From: Amycolatopsis marina
Lineage (GTDB): Bacteria > Actinomycetota > Actinomycetes > Mycobacteriales > Pseudonocardiaceae
Length of the DNA stretch: 64,000 nucleotides
Assembly (NCBI RefSeq): GCF_900111885.1
Contig: NZ_FOKG01000020.1
Coordinates: forward strand, 41,517-105,516
Reading direction: 5' to 3'
Positions 16,121-23,639 of this stretch are shown here, piece after piece; the first letter of the stretch is position 1; the number at the start of each line of letters is the position of its first letter. Position numbers and translations under genes: made by a program. A model generated the notes under the pieces. It was not told where the DNA came from. It did no database searches and worked only from the letters and a program-made list of their open reading frames with translations.

Positions 16121-17488
16121 CTATTGGGTGGTGACGGGCCAGCGTGGGTGGGTGTCGTCGATGACGTAGGTGTGGGCGTGCTGCCACACGCCGGGTTCGA
16201 CCTCGATCGCGTCGGCGAGGTGGTCGTGGTCGGCCAGCGGCGCGTGGTGGACGTGATCTAGTGATTCGGGTTCGTGCCGGGGCCAGGATCCCAGGGCCAG
16301 CCCGAGTCCGCTCGCGCCGAGCGCGGCGAGCACGAGCCAGGCCGTGGTGAATCCGGCGGCGGTGCCGAGCCAGCCGGCGATGGGGTAGGTCAGCAGCCAG
16401 CAGGCGTGGGCGAGGGAGAACTGGGCGGCGAAGATGGCCGGGCGGTCGCTGGGGGCGCTTGAGCGGCGCAACACTCGGCCCACGGGGGTGAGCACCAGGC
16501 CCGTTCCGGTACCGATCACCGCCCACACGACCAGTGCGATCGGCCACCGGGCACCGGCCGCACTCACTGTCGATAGGGTGATCACGGCGGCCAGCCCGAC
16601 CAGCAGCACTATCCCACCGGATATCATGACCCGCCGCTCTGGTATTCGGTCCAACACCCGCGGCAGGCTCAGCGCGACCACTATGGTGCCGAGGCCGTTG
16701 GCCGCGAACAGCACCGCGACGTCGGTGTCGGATCGCCCGAGGGTGTCGAGGACGTAGTTGAAGGTGTTGACCATGACCACCGCTCCAACCGAGGCTACGA
16801 CGAGGTTCAGGCCCATCAACCCGCGGAGCCGGGGTGTCGCTCGGTAGATCCGTGTCCCAGCGATGATGCGGTCCCACGCCTTCCGGTGGGCGGCGTTCAG
16901 GGCGTTCGGGATCGTGGTGGTCAGCACCAGGACCGCCGAGAGGACGAAACCGATCGAGGTGCCGGTGAACAACCAGTGGAAACTCACCACGCTCAGCACA
17001 GCGGCCGCCAGCACGGGGGACAGCAGGGTCTCCATAGTCGAGGCGAGTTGGGACGCCGACAACGCGCGCGTGTAGTCCCGCTCCTCCGGCAGAATGTCAG
17101 GTAACACGGCCTGGAATGTCGGGGTGAACGCGGCCGAGGCCGATTGCAGCACTACGATCAACACGTAGATCTGCCACACCTGATCGACGAACGGCAGCGC
17201 CAGCACCACTAGTGCCCGCACCGCGTCCAGGCCCACCAGCATCGCCCGCCGCGGGACCCGGCCGACATAGGCGCCAGCCAGCGGCGCCACGACCACGTAC
17301 GTGAGCATTTTGATGGCCAGTGCTGTGCCCAGCACCGCTCCCGCATCCGCGCCAGCGAGTTCATAGGCCAGCAAACCCAGTGCCACGGTCGCCAGCCCGG
17401 TACCGAACAGCGCCACCACCTGGGCGGCGAACAGATGCCGGTAGTCACGATGAGCGAACAACGACACAGGGACCTCGACCTTCTTCAT
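16121..17488 (-). CDS. MFS metal efflux pump with His-rich tail (NreB-like)
   Basis: 455 residues, about 12 spans, with the loop motif PLAGAYVGRVPRRAML. The last 50 residues are cytosolic and His/Asp-rich (DHVHHAPLADHDHL, then QHAHTYVIDDTHPRWP), as in nickel-resistance pumps of the NreB type. I chose the ATG at 17486-17488. The longer start at 17509 lies inside a perfect TATAAT box and would not be transcribed from it. It is divergent from a KmtR-like nickel/cobalt ArsR sensor, so Ni/Co export is the best inference. The metal is not proven. Confidence 0.8.
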   Translation of the reverse strand: MKKVEVPVSLFAHRDYRHLFAAQVVALFGTGLATVALGLLAYELAGADAGAVLGTALAIKMLTYVVVAPLAGAYVGRVPRRAMLVGLDAVRALVVLALPFVDQVWQIYVLIVVLQSASAAFTPTFQAVLPDILPEERDYTRALSASQLASTMETLLSPVLAAAVLSVVSFHWLFTGTSIGFVLSAVLVLTTTIPNALNAAHRKAWDRIIAGTRIYRATPRLRGLMGLNLVVASVGAVVMVNTFNYVLDTLGRSDTDVAVLFAANGLGTIVVALSLPRVLDRIPERRVMISGGIVLLVGLAAVITLSTVSAAGARWPIALVVWAVIGTGTGLVLTPVGRVLRRSSAPSDRPAIFAAQFSLAHACWLLTYPIAGWLGTAAGFTTAWLVLAALGASGLGLALGSWPRHEPESLDHVHHAPLADHDHLADAIEVEPGVWQHAHTYVIDDTHPRWPVTTQ

Positions 17489-17506
17489 GGCAACGACGAC
17501 TCGTGC

Positions 17507-17521
17507 CATTATAGGTTCTTA
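17507..17521. promoter_or_regulatory. Shared back-to-back -10 element of the pump and its ArsR sensor
   Basis: CATTATAGG at 17507-17515 reads TATAAT on the minus strand (17513-17508), placing the pump transcript start just before the ATG at 17488. It reads TATAGG on the plus strand (17510-17515), placing the sensor's transcript start at its own ATG (17521), i.e. a leaderless message. One bound repressor would block both. Confidence 0.5.
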
Positions 17522-17871
17522 TGTACGCACATGACATCACTGGCGAGCAGTGGGACCAGTTGCCGCCGCCCGAGCACATCGAGGCGGCCTCCACCGCACT
17601 GCGGATGCTGGCCGATCCCACCCGTATGCGGATGTTGTGGCTGCTCTGCGGCGACGAGTACGACGTCGCTTCGCTGTCCGCCGCGGTCCAGATCGCCCGC
17701 CCCGCAGTGTCACAGCACCTGGCCAAACTCAGACTCGTCGGACTGGTCAACCTGCGCCGCGACGGCCGTCGCGGCTACTACTGTGCGCGAGGTGGGCACG
17801 TCCGCCGCCTTCTCGCCGAAGCGCTCAATACCGCCGAGCACCACGTACATGACCTCCCCGACCATGACTGA
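17521..17871 (+). CDS. ArsR/SmtB metal sensor, KmtR-like
   Basis: 116 residues. It opens with MYAHD and has the winged helix ALRMLADPTRMRMLWLL, then IARPAVSQHLAKLRLVGLV, close to the mycobacterial nickel/cobalt sensor KmtR (which has MLADATR and PSVSQHLAKLR). The tail has His residues (TAEHHVHDLPDHD) where KmtR binds metal. It is divergent from the His-tailed MFS pump, with 32 bases between the chosen starts, and should repress it until Ni or Co is bound. The ion is inferred by similarity. Confidence 0.85.
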   Translation: MYAHDITGEQWDQLPPPEHIEAASTALRMLADPTRMRMLWLLCGDEYDVASLSAAVQIARPAVSQHLAKLRLVGLVNLRRDGRRGYYCARGGHVRRLLAEALNTAEHHVHDLPDHD

Positions 17872-17985
17872 GGCACGGCGCAACCAATTATCGAACTCGT
17901 CGTGCCGCCATTTAATTAACAAATCCTCCCGCATTTGATATTTCGAAACTTCCGTGATGAATCAAGCACGACTACCGCTTGATTC

Positions 17986-18463
17986 ATGGATACGGCCATC
18001 ATGCACGCCATACTTGACGATGTCGCCGAGCTCGTCACCTCCCCGCCGCTGGGTTGTTCGCTGAGGACGGTGGTGTCCACGACGCATTCATGGAAACCGC
18101 GTGGCCCGAGCGTGAAGGCGAGAAGTACACACAGACCTGGTCAACGACAGCACGACGTTGGTTGTGGGCGGCTCACCGATGCCGACGGGCCGGTCGTCGG
18201 GCACCTCGTCGGTCGGTGGCGCCCCGATCCCCTTCCCCCGCGGCGCGGTAACGGCAATTCTAGAAAGCATGCGCGTCATCGAAGAGCAACGACGAAAAAG
18301 GATCGGGGTTGAATTGGTACCGGCGTTTCTCGCGTGGGCAGGTGCCGAAGGGGCGAATCAAGCCACGGTCACTGCGTACGCCTCCGATGACGCCGCAAGC
18401 GGACTCTACCGCTCACACGGATTCGAGTCGTTCGAACTCACCATGCGCCGCACACTCCGGTAG
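17986..18463 (+). pseudogene. GNAT N-acetyltransferase, several frameshifts
   Basis: The pieces in order are: MDTAIMHAILDDVAELV; then FAEDGGVHDAFMETAWPE; then DADGPVVGHLVGRW; then ESMRVIEEQRRKRIGVELV; and AYASDDAASGLYRSHGFES. The last two are the acetyl-CoA-binding motif A and the GLYRxxGF motif B of GNAT enzymes. They lie in three different frames, so the gene is dead. Confidence 0.75.
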
Positions 18464-18539
18464 TTGTCAAGTCAATTGAGACAGGTTGCGTTTATGCGGC
18501 GGGTTGTGGCTGGTCGATAGGCTGATTAATCCATGGTCG

Positions 18540-18948
18540 TCAGTCCACTTCGAGCCCTCCTCGGCGTCGCAGCAACGCTGTAGCTCGTCGAGAATCCTTA
18601 CCACGGCGAGCACGACCGCGACGACGCCCCACGAACCGGGCCTGGTTTGTTGTTGGTGACGTTGATGAGCAGGGTCGGGAGGCTGGTCGGCAGCGTTCAT
18701 CGTGTGACTGTCTTGGTCGGTGTGGGGTCGATTCGTGGGCAGTTCGCCAGTGGGTCGAGACCCGGCCCTGGGCCAGCCCGACCTCGGCGACGCAAGTCGC
18801 TGACCGAGTGCTCGTCGTGCAGGAGGAACTCCGGTAACCGCAGCCGGGTCGGATCACCCAGAGCGCGGAAGAACTTCGCCACCACGGCCACATGCTCGCT
18901 GTCCTCAGGTAGCAGCGACATGGATGCGGTCTGTGAGTTCAGCGTCAC
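18540..18948 (-). pseudogene. ArsR-type regulator of the mer locus, frameshifted
   Basis: The GTG at 18946-18948 follows GAGGAAG. The first frame reads VAVVAKFFRALGDPTRLRL, then EFLLHDEHSVSD. The next frame continues CVAEVGLAQGRVSTH, the recognition helix region of CmtR-like ArsR proteins. After that the match breaks up, with only FVGRRRGRA recognisable. Streptomyces mer operons are known to be controlled by an ArsR-family protein in this divergent position. This copy is broken. Confidence 0.65.
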
Positions 18949-18989
18949 GGGCTTCCTCCATTCAATCCAGCACGTATCCGGCAATGAAG

Positions 18990-20049
18990 ATACGATGACC
19001 GACGGGCCGGCTCTCGACGTCGCTCGACGGTGGGTCGCGGCCGAGCACTACCTGGTGGCCACCGGTTCGGCTCCGTGGGCACCGCCGATCCAGGGGCTTG
19101 GCGAGGTGGACTACCTGACCTCGACCACGGCGATGGAGCTGGCGGAGCGACCGCGTTCGATGCTGGTGGTGGGAGGCAACTACATCGGCCTGGAGCAGGG
19201 CCAGCTGTTCGCCCGTCTGGGCACGGAGGTGACAGTGGTGGAGGCGCTGGAGCGACTCGCTCCGGCCGAGGAACCGGAGATCTCCGCCGGGATCGAACGC
19301 ATTTTCATGGACGAGGGCATCGCGGTGCATACCGGCGCGATGGTGCGCTCGGTGCGCCGAGAACAGGGCCAGGTCGTCGCCACGATCGAGGACAGCGCCG
19401 GGCAGGACCGTGAGGTGCGGGCCGAGCAGTTGCTGATCGCGACCGGGCGGCGACCGGTCACCGGCGGACTTGGCTTGGAGTCGGTGGGGGTCCAGCTCGG
19501 TGCCCTCGGGCAGATCGTGGTTGACGATGGGCTGCGGACCGCCAATCCGCGCATCTGGCGGCCGGGGACGTGACCGGGCGCCCGCAGTTCGTCTACGTCG
19601 CCGGTGCTCACGGCGCCGTGGTGGTCGACAACGCCTTCAACCACGCTGGGCGAACCCTGGACTATCACCACCTGCCGCGCGTGACCTTCACCAGCCCCAG
19701 CATCGCCGCCGCCGGGCTGACCGACGCCCAGGCCGAGGAGGCGGGCTACGACTGCGAATGCCGGGTCCTGCCGCTGGAACACGTGCCCCGCGCGATCGTC
19801 AACCACGACACCCGTGGCCTGGTCAAACTCGTCACCGAGCGCGACACCGGGCGGCTGATGGGCGCACACGTGCTCGCCGAGGGCGCCGGGGACGTCATCG
19901 CCACCGCCGTCTACGCCCTGCACCACCACATGACCGTGCAGGAGATGGGGGAGCTGTGGTGCCCCTACCTGACGATGGCCGAGACTCTCAAACTCGCCGC
20001 GCAAACCTTCACCCGTGACGTATCCAAACTGTCCTGCTGCGCCGCCTGA
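18990..20049 (+). pseudogene. merA: merA (mercuric reductase), 5' truncated and frameshifted
   Basis: From about 18,990 the frame matches MerA from the middle of its FAD domain: HYLVATGSAPWAPPIQGL, NAD-site VVGGNYIGLEQGQLFARLG, and so on. The frame stops at 19,571, where RIWAAGD should follow; one G seems missing. The remainder (FVYVAGAHGAVVVDNAF to the C-terminal SCC) is intact to 20,049. The N-terminal region, including the redox-active Cys pair and any merT/merP genes, is gone. The ancestral enzyme reduced Hg(II) to Hg(0) with NADPH; this copy cannot. Confidence 0.88.
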
Positions 20050-20070
20050 CACCTCCGGAGAACACCCGAC

Positions 20071-20718
20071 ATGACTCACGATCTGACACCCGTAGGCGGA
20101 GCACTGGGTGATGCGCTGAAGTCGACCCTCAACGACTCGACACTGCCGTGGCTGTGGCGACCGCTGCTGCAGCTGCTCGCCCGCGGGGAACCCGTCACAG
20201 TGGATGACCTCGCGCAGGCCACGGGCCGCGATGCCGACGAGGTCCGCCGCACCGTGGCGGCCCTGCCTGATACCGAGTACGACGAGCAAGGCCGCATCCT
20301 CGGCTACGGCCTCACCCAGCGCCCCACCTCGCACCGATTCTGCATCGGCGGCCGCCAGCTGTTCGCCTGGTGCGCGCTGGACACGCTGATGTTTCCCACC
20401 GTGCTCGACCGCACCGCCCACGTCGAATCCCCCTGCCACGCCACCGGCGATCCGATCCGCGCCCACGTGGCGCCCGGCGCGCTGCTCAGCGTCGAACCCG
20501 CCAGCGCCGTCGTCTCGATCGTCACCCCCGAGCAGTGCACCTCCATCCGTGCGGACTTCTGCGACCAGGTCCACTTCTTCACCTCAGCCCAGGCCGCTCA
20601 ACCCTGGCTGGACGAGCACCCCGACGCCACCGTGCTCCCCGTGGCCGAGGCATTGACCCTCGGCCACCAACTCGCCCAAGGCCACCTCAGCGACGACGAC
20701 ACAGCCGGCTGCTGCTAG
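20071..20718 (+). CDS. merB: Organomercurial lyase
   Basis: 215 residues, intact. MerB splits carbon-mercury bonds and hands Hg(II) to MerA. All three catalytic residues are present: Cys101 and Asp104 in WCALDTLMFP, and Cys164 in ADFCDQVHFF. An N-terminal winged-helix-like domain (DDLAQATGRDADEVRRTVA) is typical. A C-terminal CC pair resembles the Hg-binding tail of MerA. It starts 22 bases after the broken merA. With MerA lost, its product Hg(II) would not be detoxified here unless another reductase exists. Confidence 0.93.
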   Translation: MTHDLTPVGGALGDALKSTLNDSTLPWLWRPLLQLLARGEPVTVDDLAQATGRDADEVRRTVAALPDTEYDEQGRILGYGLTQRPTSHRFCIGGRQLFAWCALDTLMFPTVLDRTAHVESPCHATGDPIRAHVAPGALLSVEPASAVVSIVTPEQCTSIRADFCDQVHFFTSAQAAQPWLDEHPDATVLPVAEALTLGHQLAQGHLSDDDTAGCC

Positions 20719-20794
20719 CCACCACGCATCCGCACGCCCCGCCTGCAGTGCTGGCCCGGAGACGAGAACACCGACGAACGAAAGGATCAGCATC

Positions 20795-21304
20795 ATGGGC
20801 AAAACCGGCACCGTGCTCGAAGACCTGGCCGTCAGTGCGCTGGCCGGCTCTCTGGGCACCAAGGCGATGGAGCCGGTCAGCATGAAGCTCTACCAGCTGG
20901 AGCCCGAGCAAGCCCGGACACAGGAGGACGAGGTCCGCCCCGGCGCTCCCTTCCAGATCGCCGCGGAAAAGACCACCCGCCTGCTTGGGCTGGACCTCAA
21001 CGACCAGCAAATGCAGAAAGCCTCGATGGCTTTCCACTACGGGCTCGCGATCAGCTGGGCACCGCTGTATGCGCTGCTGCGCCGCCGAGGGCAGCTGCGC
21101 CCGATCTCCGCCGGACTGGCCATGGGCTCGGCGATGAGCCTGATCGCCGACGAAATGCTCACGCCCGCTCTGGGCTTTTCCGCACCCAACCGCGCCTACC
21201 CCCTCGTCACCCACGTCCGCGGCTATGTCGCGCACCTCGCCTTCGGCCTGGCCGTCGCCGGAGTCACCGAAGCCAGCTGGTATCTCCGCCGGCGCTGCCC
21301 CTGA
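20795..21304 (+). CDS. DUF1440-like membrane protein of the mer locus
   Basis: 169 residues with GTVLEDLAVSALAGSLGTKA at the N-terminus, then about three more spans (WAPLYALLRRRG, GLAMGSAMSLIADEMLTPALG, GYVAHLAFGLAVAGV). The layout matches the YagU/DUF1440 family. It follows merB by 76 bases and has a GAAAGGA ribosome site. Function is unknown; location suggests a membrane role linked to mercury. Confidence 0.7.
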   Translation: MGKTGTVLEDLAVSALAGSLGTKAMEPVSMKLYQLEPEQARTQEDEVRPGAPFQIAAEKTTRLLGLDLNDQQMQKASMAFHYGLAISWAPLYALLRRRGQLRPISAGLAMGSAMSLIADEMLTPALGFSAPNRAYPLVTHVRGYVAHLAFGLAVAGVTEASWYLRRRCP

Positions 21305-21382
21305 CGGTCACCACTGTTGCTGGCACGTCATCACCTGTCGTCATCGCACCAGAGCATTTCGAGGAACGTGGCTGATCAGCAC

Positions 21383-21414
21383 TTGACCTTCGAGTCGACT
21401 CGAAGGTTTACCGT
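21383..21414 (+). promoter_or_regulatory. MerR-type promoter with perfect 20-bp palindrome
   Basis: TTGACC (21383-21388) and TACCGT (21409-21414) are 20 bases apart, the over-long spacing typical of MerR-activated promoters. The palindrome CCTTCGAGTCGACTCGAAGG at 21387-21406 fills the spacer. The transcript would begin about at the GTG (21421), so the regulator's message is probably leaderless and self-controlled. Confidence 0.7.
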
Positions 21415-21420
21415 CGTGGA

Positions 21421-22176
21421 GTGACGACCTTTCACATCTCCCAGTTGGCCGAGCGGGCCGGGGTGAAACCGACGACGCTGCGGTTCTATGAGCAGGCCGG
21501 GCTGTTGCCAGCGCGGCGGTCGGAGTCGGGGTATCGGCTCTACGACGACGAGGCGGTCGAGCGGTTGGAGTTCATCGCCTCCGGTAAGCATCTGGGCCTG
21601 CCACTGGACGAGATCCGCGACCTGCTGACCGTGTGGGAGGACGGGCTGTGCACCGATGTGCGGTCTCGGCTACGGCCGATGTTGCTGGCCCGCATCGCCG
21701 ACGCGCAGCAGCGAGCGGCGGAGCTGGAGGCGTTCACCGACCGGCTGCGGGACGCGCTGGCCGAGGTCGATGGCCCACCTCGCCCCGGCCGATGCGATCC
21801 GAGCTGCGGGTTCTTGCACCAGCACCAGCACTCGCCGGCACCGGCGCCGGTCGAGTTCAGCCTGCGCAGGCCCCCGGTGATGTCTGAGCCCGCGCCAATC
21901 GCGTGCACCTTGACCGGCGGCGAGCAGGCTGAGCGCATCGCGCAGTGGCAGCAGCTGCTCGACGGCGCCGAACGGGAGAGCATCGACGGTGGTCTGCTGT
22001 TGCGCCTCCCCGCCGAACTTGCCGGGCCAGTGGCCGACCTCGCCGCGGCCGAGCAGCACTGCTGCGCCTTCTTCGAATTCACCCTACGGCTGCTCAGCGG
22101 TGGTATGGAGCTCGAGGTGCGGGCACCGGCCGAGGCCGCACCGCTGCTGGCCGACGTGTTCGGCACCGCCGACTGA
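21421..22176 (+). CDS. MerR family regulator with a Cys-rich C-terminal domain
   Basis: 251 residues. Residues 4-70 are the MerR DNA-binding domain (FHISQLAERAGVKPTTLRF, then YEQAGLLPARR). Residues 77-129 hold Cys77 and the pair C125-x3-C129, plausible metal ligands, followed by HQHQH. Residues 155-250 are an extra domain with EQHCCAFFEFTL (Cys214-Cys215), a motif seen in actinobacterial proteins near mercury genes. It lies behind its own MerR-type promoter and after the mer genes. Mercury or another soft metal is the likely signal. Confidence 0.85.
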   Translation: MTTFHISQLAERAGVKPTTLRFYEQAGLLPARRSESGYRLYDDEAVERLEFIASGKHLGLPLDEIRDLLTVWEDGLCTDVRSRLRPMLLARIADAQQRAAELEAFTDRLRDALAEVDGPPRPGRCDPSCGFLHQHQHSPAPAPVEFSLRRPPVMSEPAPIACTLTGGEQAERIAQWQQLLDGAERESIDGGLLLRLPAELAGPVADLAAAEQHCCAFFEFTLRLLSGGMELEVRAPAEAAPLLADVFGTAD

Positions 22177-22222
22177 ACCCCACTTGCAGGGTTCTGCTGC
22201 TTGTTGCCCGTCTCTGATCGTG

Positions 22223-22567
22223 ATGAGGTTGTTCGTGCTCGTCCTGCGTTCGATCGCCCTGTTCGTGCTGGCCGCCATCGCGGAGATCGGGGGCGCCTGG
22301 CTCGTGTGGCAAGGCGTCCGCGAGCACCGCGGGTGGATATGGATCGGCGCCGGGGTGATCGCGCTGGGCCTGTACGGGTTCGTGGCGACACTGCAGCCCG
22401 ACGCACACTTCGGGCGCATCCTGGCCGCCTACGGCGGTGTCTTCGTCGCTGGCTCGTTGGCCTGGGGCATGGTCGCCGACGGCTACCGGCCCGACCGATT
22501 CGACGTAGTCGGCGCCGCGATTTGTCTCGCCGGGGTCGCCGTCATCATGTACGCCCCGCGGGGCTAA
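22223..22567 (+). CDS. YnfA/UPF0060 family membrane protein
   Basis: 114 residues and four membrane spans. It has the family signatures AAIAEIGGAWLVWQ near the N-terminus, GFVATLQPDAHFGRILAAYG in the middle, and GAAICLAGVAVIMYAPRG at the end. YnfA-like proteins are related to small multidrug-resistance transporters; some are linked to quaternary-ammonium export. The ATG at 22223 follows an in-frame GTG; either could start. It is 46 bases after the MerR gene. Confidence 0.88.
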   Translation: MRLFVLVLRSIALFVLAAIAEIGGAWLVWQGVREHRGWIWIGAGVIALGLYGFVATLQPDAHFGRILAAYGGVFVAGSLAWGMVADGYRPDRFDVVGAAICLAGVAVIMYAPRG

Positions 22568-22585
22568 GCCCTCATGCCCTGATAT

Positions 22586-22874
22586 GCCGAGTGCCAGCAG
22601 GCGTGTGAGGCCTGCGCTTACACCTGTTGGGTGAACGATGGACAGATGGCGCAGTGCGCGCGGTTGTGTCTGGATTGCGCGGCGATCTGTGCGTTGTGCG
22701 TGACGTTGCTGGTGCGCGGGCTCGCCGTGGGCGGCGCAGGCGTGCCGGTTGTGTGCGGAGATGTGCGAAGCGTGCGCCGCGGAATGTGAGCGCTTCGATG
22801 CCGAGGCGTGCCGGACCTGCGCGCAGGCGTGTCGCCGGTGTGCCGAGCAGTGCCGTGCGATGGCTGGGGCATAA
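22586..22874 (+). pseudogene. DUF326 four-helix Cys-rich copper protein, 5' lost and frameshifted
   Basis: The frame from 22,586 reads ECQQACEACAYTC, then CARLCLDCAAICALCVTLL, and is shifted one base near 22,720. The other frame continues CRLCAEMCEACAAEC, then ACRTCAQACRRCAEQCRAM to the TAA at 22872-22874. The C-x2-C/C-x3-C ladder is that of the DUF326 four-helix-bundle copper-storage family. A stop stands just before the first piece, so there is no start codon. Inactive. Confidence 0.75.
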
Positions 22875-22890
22875 GCCCAGGACGGGTTCG

Positions 22891-23304
22891 TCAGGCGTCG
22901 GTGTCGGCGGTTTCGATGATGCGGCAGATGACGGCGTCCTCGCCGCGGCGTTGGCTGTCGCGGGCGGCGCGGCGGACTTCGATCAGGGTGCGGCGCATCG
23001 AGCGCAGGTCGGAGAGTTTGCGGTCGATCTCTGTGATGTGGGCGTCGAGCAGTGTGGTGACCTGCCCGCAGGGTGCGGCGCCGTGGCGTTGCAGGTCGAG
23101 GATGTCCTTGATCTCGCCCAGGGTGAGATCCAGCGCCTTGGCCTGGCGGATGAACCGCAGCACGTCCACCTCGTCGTGTGTGAACGTCCGGTAGCCGGCC
23201 TCGGTTCGCTGCGCGGGTGGCAGCAGACCCTTGGATTCCCAGAGCCGGACCGCCTTGGCGCTGACTCCGGCAGCCTCGGCGGCAGCACCGACAGTCATCT
23301 CCAT
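22891..23304 (-). CDS. MerR family heavy-metal regulator (controls copZ-ATPase)
   Basis: 137 residues. The ATG at 23304 has GGAGG seven bases upstream, so the 10-residue longer frame is rejected. It has the MerR DNA-binding domain (AAAEAAGVSAKAVRLWESKG), then a dimer helix. Cys79 (GAAPCGQ) and Cys127 (AVICRIIE) sit where MerR/CueR-type sensors place their metal ligands. It is divergent from copZ across a classic MerR-type promoter, so it should activate copZ and the ATPase when Cu(I) or another soft metal binds. Confidence 0.87.
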   Translation of the reverse strand: MEMTVGAAAEAAGVSAKAVRLWESKGLLPPAQRTEAGYRTFTHDEVDVLRFIRQAKALDLTLGEIKDILDLQRHGAAPCGQVTTLLDAHITEIDRKLSDLRSMRRTLIEVRRAARDSQRRGEDAVICRIIETADTDA

Positions 23305-23336
23305 GACAGGGCCTCCTCTCGACGAGAACTCCATCC

Positions 23337-23368
23337 TTGACCTTACCCCAAGGGCAAGGTCCTAGCGT
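23337..23368 (+). promoter_or_regulatory. MerR/CueR-type promoter of copZ-ATPase
   Basis: TTGACC (23337-23342) and TAGCGT (23363-23368) are 20 bases apart. The spacer holds ACCTTACCCCAAGGGCAAGG, an imperfect dyad of the CueR operator form ACCTTnCC...GGnnAAGGT. It lies between the divergent MerR gene and copZ. Confidence 0.75.
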
Positions 23369-23417
23369 GGTCGAACAGAGAGAAAGAGCAGTTCACGACC
23401 CTGGAGGAGGACCAGTC

Positions 23418-23639
23418 ATGGAGTCACGGGTGTGGCAGGTTGAGGGGATGTCGTGCGCCGGGTGCGAGCAGCGGGTCGGCAACGTGTTACGTCGCCTGGA
23501 GGGCGTATCGGGGGTGACGGCCGACCACTCGTGCGGCCGGGTCGAGGTGCGAGTCGATCCTGCCGTCGTCGACCGCAGCCTGCTGGTGGAACGGATCGAG
23601 ACCGCCGGTTACCGCGTCGCCGAGGAGGTGACGCGATGA
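23418..23639 (+). CDS. copZ: CopZ-like HMA metallochaperone
   Basis: 73 residues, a single heavy-metal-associated domain. The metal loop is GMSCAGC, slightly different from the GMTCxxC of most CopZ. The fold signature VEVRVDPAVVDRSLLVERIE follows. It binds Cu(I) (or another soft ion) and hands it to the ATPase encoded by the next gene, whose ATG overlaps its stop (ATGA at 23636-23639). GGAGGA ribosome site upstream. Expression is driven from the MerR-type promoter at 23,337. Confidence 0.88.
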   Translation: MESRVWQVEGMSCAGCEQRVGNVLRRLEGVSGVTADHSCGRVEVRVDPAVVDRSLLVERIETAGYRVAEEVTR

